Notes under the pieces: generated by a model | Databases searched by the model: none | Told to the model about the DNA's origin: nothing | The model's input: only the letters and a program-made list of their open reading frames with translations | Made by a program: the position numbers and the translations under genes | In this document: positions 13,498 through 21,496 of the stretch, one piece after another | How the letters are laid out: the number at the start of each line of letters is the position of its first letter | Numbering within the stretch: position 1 is the first letter of the stretch | Assembly: GCA_045658425.1 (NCBI GenBank) | Contig: JAZOVB010000132.1 | Coordinates: 1-26,284, forward strand | Direction of reading: 5' to 3' | Length of the DNA: 26,284 bases | Origin: SIG450 sp045658425 | Lineage (GTDB): Bacteria > Bacillota > Clostridia > UMGS1840 > HGM11507

Positions 13498-15477
13498 TTA
13501 TTCTTCTGTTGTTTCTTCAACAGCTTCTTCAACTGTTTCTTCAGCTTCGGCAGGAGCTTCTTCCTTAAGTAAAGCTCTGATGCTTAAGCTGATTTTCTTA
13601 GCTTCAAGGTCGATTTCAATAATCTTAGCTTCAACCTCGTCACCAACTGTAAGTACATCGGCAGGCTTATCTATTCTCTTATTGGAAATCTGAGAAATGT
13701 GAATTAACCCGTCAACAAAAGGAATAATTTCAGCAAATGCGCCGAATGGAACAAGTCTTACGATTTTACAGCTGATAACATCGTCAACCTTATATTCCTT
13801 TTCAATCTTTGTCCAAGGATTATCCTCTGCCTTTTTAAAGCCTAAAGAAATCTTCTTCTGTTCAGCATTGATTTCTTTAATATATACCTTAATCATATCG
13901 CCAACCTTAACGATTTCGGAAGGATGCTTGATTCTTCCCCATGTTAATTCAGAAATATGAACAAGACCGTCAACACCGCCTAAGTCAACAAACGCACCGA
14001 AGTTTGTAAGAGACTTAACAATACCTTCGTATTCTTTGCCTTCTGAAACATTAGCCCAGAATTCTTCCTGAAGCTTTTTCTTTTCGTCATCGATAACAGC
14101 TTTGATAGAACCGACAGCTCTTCTCTTTCTGTCATCAAAATCAATAACCTTAAGAGAAACTTCTGTGTTAAGAAGCATATTCTTATCATCAGTTGCTCTT
14201 TCAGTTGCAAGAGAGTTAGGAACGAAGATTTTGCAGGAATTAACAATAACGGTTACACCGCCTTTGTTAATGTCAATAACCTTACCTGTAAGAATTTCTC
14301 CGTTTTCAAACGCAGCTCTGATAACTTCGATGTTTTTCTGAGAGTCAACTCTTTTCTTGGAAAGAAGAACGGTACCCTCAACATCATTTTTCTTAATAAC
14401 CATAGCTTCAATCTCGTCGCCAACCTTGAAGTGATCTTCAGGCTTGAACTGAGAATCGTCTGATAAGCCATCAAGAGAAATAACTCCTACTCCTTTATAT
14501 CCGGGGATGTTTATATTGATTTCGTTTGGTGATACTCTTTCAACAGTCCCCTTAACAATCTGACCACTGCGTAGTGATGAATTTAAATAGTTTTCCAGCA
14601 TATCGGCAAAATTTTCTTCGCCTACTGGCATTACTTTTTCTTCTGACATAATATTCAGAACCTCCTTTATTATATACGCCGGTGTTGATGCGCCGGCAGT
14701 AATTGCAATTTTTTCGCCTTTTACAAGACTTAAGTCAAGCTGACCTGCTTCCTCAATCATATAGGTTGAATTGAGAATTTCCTTTGCACGGTGGTAAAGC
14801 TCATTGGTATTGGAGCTTTTTTTACCGCCCACAACAATCATTGTATCGGATTTTTTTGCAAGCTCGATTGCTTCAGCCTGTCTTTCAGACGTTGCATTAC
14901 ATATTGTATCAAAAATCTCGGTATTTTTACAAGTGTTTTTTAAAAATTTAACATAATTGTAAAATTTCTCTTTATTTATTGTTGTCTGAGCGACAACCGC
15001 AATGTTATCCTTTCCCGAAAGAAGCTTCAGCACTTCTGCCTCATCCTCTTCATATAAAATAACCGCACGGTCTTCACACCAGCCGTTGATTCCTATAACC
15101 TCGGGATGGTTTTTTTTGCCTATTAATACAATGTTTTTTCCCGCTTCATAAGATTTTTTAACTATATTATGGATTTTTTTAACAAAGGGACAGGTTAAGT
15201 CAACATATTCGATTTCTTTTTCTTCAAAATAATCATAAACCTTTTTCCCCACACCGTGAGCACGGATTATAACCAGAGAATCCTTATCAAGCTTTTCAAG
15301 GTCATCAATAACAAATACTCCGTTTTTTTCAAGGTCGGCTACTACCTGCTCGTTATGAATGACAGGACCGTAAGTATAAATCTTTTTATCCTTACGGGAT
15401 GAGAGTGCATATGTTTCTTCAACCGCTCTTTTGACACCGAAGCAGAAGCCTGCCGTTTTGGCAACCGTTATTTCCAT
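13498..15477 (-). CDS. ispH: Fusion of HMBPP reductase (IspH) and S1 RNA-binding domains
   Basis: Bifunctional protein of 659 aa. Residues 1-280 are IspH, the iron-sulphur enzyme that ends the MEP pathway by reducing HMBPP to IPP and DMAPP. Cluster ligands are visible at C12 (GFCFG), C96 (LTCPF) and C193 (TICNATSERQ), with E126 in HPE. Residues 305-636 hold about four S1 OB-fold repeats, for example YEGIVKSLTNFGAFVDLGG, like ribosomal protein S1. An acidic tail follows (641-659). This fusion is known from many Clostridia. The ATG at 15477 is preferred over the GTG two codons upstream because it gives MEITVAKTAG; the ribosome site GGCGG is weak. Whether the S1 part serves as the ribosomal protein depends on no other rpsA existing in the genome. 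Confidence 0.95.
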   Translation of the reverse strand: MEITVAKTAGFCFGVKRAVEETYALSSRKDKKIYTYGPVIHNEQVVADLEKNGVFVIDDLEKLDKDSLVIIRAHGVGKKVYDYFEEKEIEYVDLTCPFVKKIHNIVKKSYEAGKNIVLIGKKNHPEVIGINGWCEDRAVILYEEDEAEVLKLLSGKDNIAVVAQTTINKEKFYNYVKFLKNTCKNTEIFDTICNATSERQAEAIELAKKSDTMIVVGGKKSSNTNELYHRAKEILNSTYMIEEAGQLDLSLVKGEKIAITAGASTPAYIIKEVLNIMSEEKVMPVGEENFADMLENYLNSSLRSGQIVKGTVERVSPNEININIPGYKGVGVISLDGLSDDSQFKPEDHFKVGDEIEAMVIKKNDVEGTVLLSKKRVDSQKNIEVIRAAFENGEILTGKVIDINKGGVTVIVNSCKIFVPNSLATERATDDKNMLLNTEVSLKVIDFDDRKRRAVGSIKAVIDDEKKKLQEEFWANVSEGKEYEGIVKSLTNFGAFVDLGGVDGLVHISELTWGRIKHPSEIVKVGDMIKVYIKEINAEQKKISLGFKKAEDNPWTKIEKEYKVDDVISCKIVRLVPFGAFAEIIPFVDGLIHISQISNKRIDKPADVLTVGDEVEAKIIEIDLEAKKISLSIRALLKEEAPAEAEETVEEAVEETTEE

Positions 15478-15508
15478 ACACACACCGCCTTATTTCATAC
15501 TCCATATA

Positions 15509-15537
15509 ATGATACAGAAAAACCCCTTATTTGTCAA
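15509..15537 (-). promoter_or_regulatory. Promoter of ispH-rpsA
   Basis: On the minus strand, TTGACA (15532-15537), a 17-base spacer and TATCAT (15509-15514), about 35 bases before the ATG. The -35 lies within the terminator hairpin of the upstream gene. Confidence 0.8.
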
Positions 15538-15558
15538 TAGCTTTAACAAATAAAAGGG
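15523..15558 (-). terminator. Terminator of the TRIC gene, overlapping the ispH promoter
   Basis: On the minus strand, CCCTTTTATTTGT and ACAAATAAGGGG pair (one bulge) and are followed by GTTTTT. The 3' arm carries the TTGACA of the ispH promoter. Confidence 0.65.
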
Positions 15559-15566
15559 CAGAAAAG

Positions 15567-16220
15567 TCAATTTTCCTCGTATTTTATTTTCGGCAAAGTC
15601 CACTCATATTTTGTTGCTAAAAGTCTTAAGGCAAAAACAACGCCTATAACCGCTGAGGATGACAAGGTAACAGACATACCGTATGCCCTCATATAATAGT
15701 AAATAAGCGCACCGAAAATAGAAACAAGAGCATAAACATGCTTTCTTAATATAAATGGGGCGCTGTTTGCAAGAACATCTCTTATCATACCTCCGCCCAC
15801 TGCAGTGAGAAAGCCTAAAGTAACAGATAAAAGAACATTTTCATAAACGCCTGTTGAAAATGCGGTTTCGGTTCCCATTACGGTAAAAGCGCCAAGACCT
15901 ATGGCATCAAAGAAATTATTGAAATAGCTGATTTTTGCATCCAGTTTAAGCATATTTTTACGGTTAATATAAAGAATAATAAAAACCGTAACCGAGGTTA
16001 AAAGTGCGATAAGCACAAGGTAGGTTTTTGAAAATATCTGCGGTATATCAAAGCCTAACAGAACATCCCTCATTATTCCTCCGCCGAATGCGGTTACAAT
16101 CCCCAAAAATACAACACCGAATAAATCCAGTTTTGCTTTAACTGAAACAAGTGCACCCGAAATAGCAAAGGAAATAGTGCCGATAATATTTAGTATAAAA
16201 ACAGTTACATCCGAAAGCAT
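15567..16220 (-). CDS. TRIC-family cation channel (YicG/UPF0126 type)
   Basis: A 217-aa polytopic protein with two internal repeats, each of three membrane segments and a glycine-rich GGGxxRDVL motif: GGGIMRDVL at 46-54 and GGGMIRDVL at 142-150. This two-repeat plan is that of the prokaryotic trimeric intracellular cation channel family (Gly_TRIC). The function in bacteria is not settled; homotrimeric cation conduction is known from structural work on relatives. The ATG follows the upstream stop by one base, so it is coupled to the ABM gene, and transcription ends at the hairpin 15523-15558. Confidence 0.9.
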   Translation of the reverse strand: MLSDVTVFILNIIGTISFAISGALVSVKAKLDLFGVVFLGIVTAFGGGIMRDVLLGFDIPQIFSKTYLVLIALLTSVTVFIILYINRKNMLKLDAKISYFNNFFDAIGLGAFTVMGTETAFSTGVYENVLLSVTLGFLTAVGGGMIRDVLANSAPFILRKHVYALVSIFGALIYYYMRAYGMSVTLSSSAVIGVVFALRLLATKYEWTLPKIKYEEN

Positions 16221-16221
16221 T

Positions 16222-16509
16222 TTATTTTAATTCAAACTCCTTTATTTCAGTAGATTTTATGTATTCACCTTTAAATGAAAGCATTTTAACAGTATGGGGA
16301 AGTGTAATATGAAGCTGTTGAGTTTCCTTTTTATCCCATTTTTCAATAAGTAATATTTCATCCTTATCAGACTGGGAAAAATAATAATCATAGGAAATAC
16401 ATCCATCCTCGTTTCTTATTGCATCAACAATCCCCTCTTTTGTAAGAAGCTCAATATATTCCTCTCTTTTTCCGGGAAAACATTTAAAAATCACCGCTAT
16501 TGTATACAT
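16222..16509 (-). CDS. ABM-domain protein (putative quinol monooxygenase type)
   Basis: A 95-aa ferredoxin-like dimeric alpha/beta barrel of the antibiotic biosynthesis monooxygenase superfamily. It has the usual opening MYTIAVIFKCFPGKREEYIEL, the central EDGCISYDYYFSQSDKDEILLIEKWDKKE and a short C-terminal strand. Relatives include YgiN-type quinol oxidases and haem-degrading proteins, and most members lack a known substrate. The ATG at 16509 follows GAGGTG by 6 bases; a GTG three codons upstream overlaps the ribosome site. First gene of a two-gene unit with the TRIC channel; no functional link between them is known to me. Confidence 0.82.
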   Translation of the reverse strand: MYTIAVIFKCFPGKREEYIELLTKEGIVDAIRNEDGCISYDYYFSQSDKDEILLIEKWDKKETQQLHITLPHTVKMLSFKGEYIKSTEIKEFELK

Positions 16510-16530
16510 AAAAATCACCTCTTTAAGGAT

Positions 16531-16559
16531 ATTTTATCATTCCTCTTCTTAAAAATCAA
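16531..16559 (-). promoter_or_regulatory. Promoter of the ABM-TRIC unit
   Basis: On the minus strand, TTGATT (16554-16559), a 17-base spacer and TAAAAT (16531-16536), about 20 bases before the start codon. Confidence 0.7.
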
Positions 16560-16578
16560 CAAATATAGTTTTTTTATA

Positions 16579-16607
16579 TTGACTTATTGTTTAAAAAATG
16601 CTATAAT
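16579..16607 (+). promoter_or_regulatory. Promoter of tRNA-Leu(CAA)
   Basis: TTGACT (16579-16584), a 17-base spacer and TATAAT (16602-16607), 24 bases before the tRNA. Confidence 0.88.
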
Positions 16608-16631
16608 CTTTTAGGTAAAAAAAACAAATAT

Positions 16632-16718
16632 GCCGGTGTGATGGAATTGGCAGACGTAGTGGATTCAAAATCCACCGGTGGCGACACCGTGCCGGTTCGA
16701 GTCCGGCCACCGGCACCA
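16632..16718 (+). tRNA. tRNA-Leu(CAA)
   Basis: Acceptor GCCGGTG/CACCGGC, discriminator A and encoded CCA. The anticodon stem GTGGA/TCCAC has loop TTCAAAA, giving CAA (codon UUG). There is a long variable arm CGGTGGCGACACCG and a T-arm with GGTTCGAGTCC. Single-gene unit with its own promoter and terminator. Confidence 0.95.
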
Positions 16719-16723
16719 AAATT

Positions 16724-16754
16724 AAAAAATCCTGTCTTATGACAGGATTTTTTT
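16724..16754. terminator. Bidirectional terminator between tRNA-Leu and the zinc-ribbon gene
   Basis: Stem AAAAAATCCTGTC / GACAGGATTTTTT with loop TTAT, with A-run and T-run on either side. It serves tRNA-Leu on plus and the convergent small gene on minus. Confidence 0.88.
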
Positions 16755-16765
16755 AGTAAACCATA

Positions 16766-16954
16766 TTACTTAAACAAAAACAATACCAACAGAAGCAAAA
16801 AGCTTAATAAGAATACAACACAGAATGTAAATGCACTTAAAGCTAAAATCCTGTCTATAACAGGCTTTTCATCCTCTTTTTCAAGGGGTTCTTTACAAGC
16901 TTCACAAACTTCATTTTCTTCATTATTCTCAAAACCGCATTTCTTACAAATCAT
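16766..16954 (-). CDS. Small zinc-ribbon membrane protein
   Basis: A 62-aa protein with a rubredoxin-like CxxC pair at C3/C6 (CKKC) and C17/C20 (CEAC), an acidic linker and one long membrane segment at about residues 35-61. This zinc-ribbon plus C-terminal anchor plan is frequent in Firmicutes, and its role is unknown. It starts 4 bases after the AI-2E permease stop with GGAGA 12 bases upstream, a long spacing, so translational coupling is likely. Last gene of the SpoU-permease unit. Confidence 0.75.
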   Translation of the reverse strand: MICKKCGFENNEENEVCEACKEPLEKEDEKPVIDRILALSAFTFCVVFLLSFLLLLVLFLFK

Positions 16955-16958
16955 AATA

Positions 16959-18092
16959 TCACATCTCTCCTATATCCTTTTCGGCAATTTTCTTATTTAC
17001 AAATTCACCGTATAAAGTATATAAAACTGCCATCAGAGGCACTCCAAGTAAAATTCCCATAACTCCGAAAAGTCCTCCGCCGACGGTAACTGCAAGAAGT
17101 ACCCAGAAACCGCTCAGTCCTATGGCACTTCCAACCACTCTCGGATAAATAATATTTCCCTCAACCTGCTGAAGAACTATTATATAAACCACAAACCATA
17201 AAGCCACAACGGGACTTTCAAGTAAGATTAAAAGTGCACTGGGGATTGTACCCACAATAGGCCCGATAACGGGAACAAGACTTGACACACCCATTATAAC
17301 ACTTATCAAAGGTGCATAAGGCATACGGAAGATAAGCATTCCTATATAGCATAAGATACCGAGAATAAAGGCTTCGGTAATCTGCCCTCCCACAAATGAA
17401 CGGAACACCTTGTTTGCATGTTTGAAGGCACCCACAATTCTGTCTGCCGTTTCCTTATTTATATGTGCATAAATAATCTTTTTAACCGTAAACAAAAGCT
17501 TTTCTTTGGATAAAAGCATATAAGCGGAAAACACAAGACCGATAAACACATCAAAAACACTTGATGTAATTGTCTTGGTAAAATCAACAATTTTGGGAAG
17601 TGCTGAATTCAGGAACTGACTTGCATTTGAAACCACAGCCCCGAAATTTTCCAAAAACTTTGTCCATATATCCCCCGCAATATTATTATCAATTGCAATC
17701 TGTGAAAAATAAGCGGTAACGGAATTTATATATGCCGGAACTCTCGAAGTAAAGGTGGATAAGCTATCCTGAATTTTAGGGGAAATGAATTTCACAATAA
17801 TAAAGATAATTCCCGCAAAAACAAGATAGGATAAAATCACACACAGGGGCCGTCTTATATTCTTAACCTTATCAAGCTTCTTTGCAAAAATCTTATTAAA
17901 AAGCTTCTTTTCAATAAATCTTAAAATAAGATTAATGATGAAAGCAAGAACACCGCCGATTATGAGCGGAGTAAGTAGTTTAATACCCGAGTTTATATAA
18001 CCTATAAAGGTCCCCAGATGATTTACTATAAAGTAAAGTATTATAGCATAGGTTATAATCCACACAGGCTTTTTAATATTTTCAAACTTCAT
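16959..18092 (-). CDS. AI-2E family (PerM-type) permease
   Basis: A 377-aa membrane protein of the AI-2E transporter superfamily. The N-terminal paired segments (residues 12-95) are followed by a polar middle region (about 120-175) and a C-terminal block of helices with the family stretch SLVPVIGPIVGTIPSALL and GFWVLLAVTVGGGLFGVMGILLG near 270-360. Members have been linked to signal or Na+/H+ export; the family name does not prove autoinducer transport, and no luxS or lsr gene is near. The ATG follows AAGGAGG within the end of the SpoU gene, which it overlaps by 11 bases. Confidence 0.9.
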   Translation of the reverse strand: MKFENIKKPVWIITYAIILYFIVNHLGTFIGYINSGIKLLTPLIIGGVLAFIINLILRFIEKKLFNKIFAKKLDKVKNIRRPLCVILSYLVFAGIIFIIVKFISPKIQDSLSTFTSRVPAYINSVTAYFSQIAIDNNIAGDIWTKFLENFGAVVSNASQFLNSALPKIVDFTKTITSSVFDVFIGLVFSAYMLLSKEKLLFTVKKIIYAHINKETADRIVGAFKHANKVFRSFVGGQITEAFILGILCYIGMLIFRMPYAPLISVIMGVSSLVPVIGPIVGTIPSALLILLESPVVALWFVVYIIVLQQVEGNIIYPRVVGSAIGLSGFWVLLAVTVGGGLFGVMGILLGVPLMAVLYTLYGEFVNKKIAEKDIGEM

Positions 18093-18846
18093 ATTTTTCC
18101 CTCCTTAAAAATTCATACATTACCACCGAGGCGGCAACCGAAGCATTAAGGGATTCAATCCCTTCCTCCATAGGAATTATTATTTTTATATCACAAAGTT
18201 TTTTCAAATCTTCGCTTATCCCCGCCCCCTCATTTCCTATAATAAAGGCAACGGGGGTTTTAAGCTCTTGAGAGTAAAGGTTTTTCGCATCACTGTCAAG
18301 CACACACCCTGCAAGAGTAAAGCCTTTTGTTTTTAACCTTTCGGCAGTAGCCTTAATATCCTGCGAAGAGAAAATATCAAGGGAAAAACAGGCACTCATT
18401 GAGCTTCGCACAGTTTTGGAATTGTATATATCAACACACTCATTATCAACTATTATATTCTGAAAACCACATGCCTTTGCAGTTCTTAAAATTGTTCCTA
18501 AATTTCCGGGGTCCTGAAGTCTGTTAAGTATCAGTGTATTTTTAAGAGGAATTTCATCCTCATTTTTAATCTGTGTTTTAAATACTCCGATTATACCCTG
18601 AGGGGTAACCGTTTCGGAAATTTTTTTAAACAGCGAATCAGGCACTTCATAGGTCTTTACCGAAAAGTTTTTTTCCTTATAGCTTTCAGAAACAATTATA
18701 AATTCGGGGGTCAGGTATTTCATACCGTCAATAACAAGACGCTCTCCCTCTGCAACAAAAAGACCTTCCTCTTTTCTGTATTTTCTTATCTTCAAAGAGG
18801 AAACAAGCTTTATTATTTTATTGTTGGCACTCTCAATTCTTTCCAT
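18082..18846 (-). CDS. SpoU/TrmH-family RNA 2'-O-methyltransferase
   Basis: A 254-aa SAM-dependent RNA ribose methyltransferase with an N-terminal substrate-binding domain (about 1-95, including YRKEEGLFVAEGERLV) and a trefoil-knot SPOUT domain. All three knot motifs are present: LQDPGNLGTILRTA (110-123), IIGNEGAGIS (about 203-212) and IPMEEGIESLNASVA (224-238). The target nucleotide cannot be told from sequence; many clostridial members are annotated as 23S rRNA methyltransferases. ATG 18846 is preferred for the MERIESANNK opening, but its ribosome site is weak and a GTG at 18858 is possible. First gene of a three-gene unit. Confidence 0.92.
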   Translation of the reverse strand: MERIESANNKIIKLVSSLKIRKYRKEEGLFVAEGERLVIDGMKYLTPEFIIVSESYKEKNFSVKTYEVPDSLFKKISETVTPQGIIGVFKTQIKNEDEIPLKNTLILNRLQDPGNLGTILRTAKACGFQNIIVDNECVDIYNSKTVRSSMSACFSLDIFSSQDIKATAERLKTKGFTLAGCVLDSDAKNLYSQELKTPVAFIIGNEGAGISEDLKKLCDIKIIIPMEEGIESLNASVAASVVMYEFLRREKYEV

Positions 18847-18878
18847 ACCTATACCCACACTTATATTTATTCATTCTC

Positions 18879-18907
18879 ATAGTAGCATAAAACGGAGGAA
18901 AATTCAA
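18879..18907 (-). promoter_or_regulatory. Promoter of the SpoU-permease unit
   Basis: On the minus strand, TTGAAT (18902-18907), a 17-base spacer and TACTAT (18879-18884), about 30 bases before the ATG. Confidence 0.7.
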
Positions 18908-19006
18908 GAAGAAATTGTATTGCATATTAAGATATACAATCTGTAATCCACCTATATGTTTCCCAAAGGTGAAATGGTATAAACTAAAGCATCTTTAAAA
19001 ATACAC

Positions 19007-19300
19007 ATAGCCGTCGAAACATCGACGGTTCAGACTGTCGAAAAAGTCGGTCTACCACAAGAAATAAAAAATAAATTGATTTATCTTCAATATTTATAAA
19101 AGAGTATTAATTTCAAAAAAATGACAAGGGTATCATCGAAAAACCCTTGTCATTACTTGTTTTTCATCAAAATGAGCCTTGCCGTACTTTAGTACTGTCT
19201 GCATTCATTTTGATGAAATATACCTTCCTTTTGTCGAAGTCTGCCAGCGTGTCAATAGGTTTATCGACACGCTGAGTCGTCGAAACATATCTACGGCTAT
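19007..19300. repeat. 294-bp gene-free region built of successive inverted repeats
   Basis: Bounded by ATAGCCGT (19007-19014) and its inverse ACGGCTAT (19293-19300). It holds CCGTCGA-AACA-TCGACGG (19011-19028), the 12-bp terminator stem (19120-19154), TCATCAAAATGA / TCATTTTGATGA (19164-19175 / 19205-19216) enclosing GTAC-TTTA-GTAC, and CAGCGTGTC / GACACGCTG (19245-19274). The word GTCGAA recurs through it. No credible gene; the one short plus-strand frame runs through the hairpins and into parC. It could be a degraded small mobile element or a structured 3' region of parC. Confidence 0.6.
19115..19154 (-). terminator. Intrinsic terminator downstream of parC
   Basis: A 12-bp perfect stem AATGACAAGGGT (19120-19131) / ACCCTTGTCATT (19143-19154). 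On the minus strand it is followed by seven T. It lies about 160 bases after the parC stop, giving a long 3' untranslated region. Confidence 0.82.
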
Positions 19301-19316
19301 ACTATTAATTTTTATT

Positions 19317-21491
19317 TTACTCGTCATTTCCGAAAAGACTTATCTGCGTCTCCTCATTCTTCTGGAAACAGCCTACCGCAGGGATATTCTTGGTACGGTA
19401 ATAGTCCGGGTCTTTAAGTCTTGTTCTTGAAAGCTCATTTATCTTTTTAAGTCTTGCTCCCTTACGAAGAGTCATAACATTTACACCGATTGAGTTTCTT
19501 GTGGTTTTAAGGCTTATGGATGCGGTGTTAAATACAAGGATTTTACCTGTATTTGCATACATAACCATATCACAATCCTCGGTAAGATAAACAATTTTAC
19601 AAAGCTTTTCTTTCAGGCTGAAGCTGTTGATAAGCTTTTTACGGTTAGCCTTGGTCTCGTAGGACTCAAGAGGGATTTTTGCCGCTTTTCCGTTTTCGTA
19701 AGCAAAGAGAAACATTCCCTTATACTTATTAGTCGGGAATACATCAATTATTTCCTCGTTTGCTTCACATTCTAAAATACTCTTTAAATATTCTCCCATC
19801 TGACTTAATTTACAGTCAGGAATGGAAGATATTTTAAGCTTATAGCTGTTTGCAAGAGAAGTAAAGACGATAAGTTCACCCACATTGGTTTCATCAAATT
19901 CCTTAACTACCTTATCATTTTCCTTAAGCTTATGCTCACCGCCTGCACGAAGTGAAACAAGCGGAATTTTCTTTAAATAACCCTCTTTGGTAAGATAAAT
20001 CTTAAGATTATAATCCTCAACCACCTCTTCGGTAGAATAGGATTCCACATCATCCGACTCTAAGATAACGGTTTTTCTTTCCTGACCGAATTTCTTTTTA
20101 ATTTCAGTAAGCTCATTTTTGATATACTTCTTAATAAGCTTAATATCTCCTAAAAGCTCGTTAAGTTCTTCTATTTCCTTTTTAAGTATATCTATATCAG
20201 CAAGTCTGGTAAGAATATAGTTCTTATTAAGGTTTCTTAACTTGATTTCCGCAACATACTCTGCCTGTACCTTATCAATTGAAAAGCCTTTCATAAGATT
20301 TTCAATAACCTGGTCGTCATCCTCGGTATTTCTTACAATTTCAATGGCTTTATCAATATCAAGAAGAATTTTCTTCATACCGTTTAAAAGATGAAGTTTT
20401 TCACTCTTTATGCCGATTTCATATCTTGTCTGTCTCTTAATACAGTTAATACGAAAATCACACCAGGCTTCGATTATTCCTTTTACCCCCAATACCTGAG
20501 GCATTTCATTCACAAGCACATTTAAGTTACAGGGGAAGCTGTCCTCCAAGGGTGTCATTTTAAACAGCTTAAGCATAAGAGCATCCGGATCTACTCCCCT
20601 TTTAAGCTCAATTGCAATTTTCAAGCCGTTTAAGTCAGTTTCATCTCTTACATCATTGATTTCCTTGATTTTTCCTGCTTTAACAAGCTCGATAATTTTT
20701 TCCATTATCACTTCAATACTTGTGGTATAAGGAATTTTGGTAACCTCAATTATATTATTCTTTTTATCATAGCTGTAGTGGGAGCGAAGCTTGAAGCTGC
20801 CTCTGCCCGTATTTAAAATTTCCGACAGCTGCTCTCTGTTATAGATAAGATAACCGCCTGTGGAAAAATCGGGAGCTTTGATATAATCCAAAATATCACA
20901 TTCAGGGTTATCAAGATAGGCAATAACTCCGTCACAAACCTCATTTAAGTTAAAGCTTGGAATATTGGATGCCATACCAACCGCAATACCCTGATTGGCA
21001 TTTATTAAAATTGTTGGAAAAGTTACAGGCAAAAGTGCCGGCTCTTTCATTGTACCGTCATAGTTATCCACCATATCAACGGTGTCTTTATCAATATTTT
21101 TAAATATTTCGGCACAGATTGGCTCTAATTTCGCTTCGGTATAACGGGAAGCGGCAAAAGCCATATCTCTTGAATAAACCTTACCGAAATTACCCTTGGA
21201 TTCAACCATAGGATGAAGCAGGGTTTCATTACCTCTTGTAAGACGAACCATAGTTTCGTAAATAGCCATATCCCCGTGAGGATTTAATTTCATAGTCTGC
21301 CCTACAATGTTTGCCGATTTGGTTTTTGCACCTTTTAAAAGCCCCATTTTATACATAGTGTATAAAAGCTTACGGTGAGAAGGCTTAAATCCGTCAATTT
21401 CAGGAATTGCACGGGAAATAATAACACTCATAGCATAGGGCATATAATTTGTTTTAAGAGTTGATACTATTGATTGTTCTGTATAATTCAT
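19317..21491 (-). CDS. parC: Type IIA topoisomerase subunit A (ParC/GyrA-like)
   Basis: A 724-aa DNA cleavage and religation subunit that acts with the ParE-like protein encoded upstream. Visible: the N-terminal PSHRKLLYTMYKMG winged helix, PHGDMAIYE (71-79), the catalytic Tyr117 in AASRYTEAKL, a long tower and coiled-coil region, and a short C-terminal domain. No canonical GyrA-box is seen, so decatenating topoisomerase IV is more likely than gyrase. Met75 and Glu79 stand where E. coli GyrA has Ser83 and Asp87, the quinolone-contact residues. There is no Shine-Dalgarno before the ATG, which lies 5 bases after the parE stop, so translation should be coupled. A long 3' region precedes the terminator at 19115-19154. 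Confidence 0.92.
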   Translation of the reverse strand: MNYTEQSIVSTLKTNYMPYAMSVIISRAIPEIDGFKPSHRKLLYTMYKMGLLKGAKTKSANIVGQTMKLNPHGDMAIYETMVRLTRGNETLLHPMVESKGNFGKVYSRDMAFAASRYTEAKLEPICAEIFKNIDKDTVDMVDNYDGTMKEPALLPVTFPTILINANQGIAVGMASNIPSFNLNEVCDGVIAYLDNPECDILDYIKAPDFSTGGYLIYNREQLSEILNTGRGSFKLRSHYSYDKKNNIIEVTKIPYTTSIEVIMEKIIELVKAGKIKEINDVRDETDLNGLKIAIELKRGVDPDALMLKLFKMTPLEDSFPCNLNVLVNEMPQVLGVKGIIEAWCDFRINCIKRQTRYEIGIKSEKLHLLNGMKKILLDIDKAIEIVRNTEDDDQVIENLMKGFSIDKVQAEYVAEIKLRNLNKNYILTRLADIDILKKEIEELNELLGDIKLIKKYIKNELTEIKKKFGQERKTVILESDDVESYSTEEVVEDYNLKIYLTKEGYLKKIPLVSLRAGGEHKLKENDKVVKEFDETNVGELIVFTSLANSYKLKISSIPDCKLSQMGEYLKSILECEANEEIIDVFPTNKYKGMFLFAYENGKAAKIPLESYETKANRKKLINSFSLKEKLCKIVYLTEDCDMVMYANTGKILVFNTASISLKTTRNSIGVNVMTLRKGARLKKINELSRTRLKDPDYYRTKNIPAVGCFQKNEETQISLFGNDE

Positions 21492-21496
21492 GTTGG

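Noticed and set aside
16959..18092. Quorum-sensing AI-2 exporter
   Set aside because: Only the superfamily name suggests it; there is no luxS, lsr or related gene in the window.
19179..19430. 83-codon plus-strand frame
   Set aside because: It runs through the inverted repeats and into the antisense of parC.
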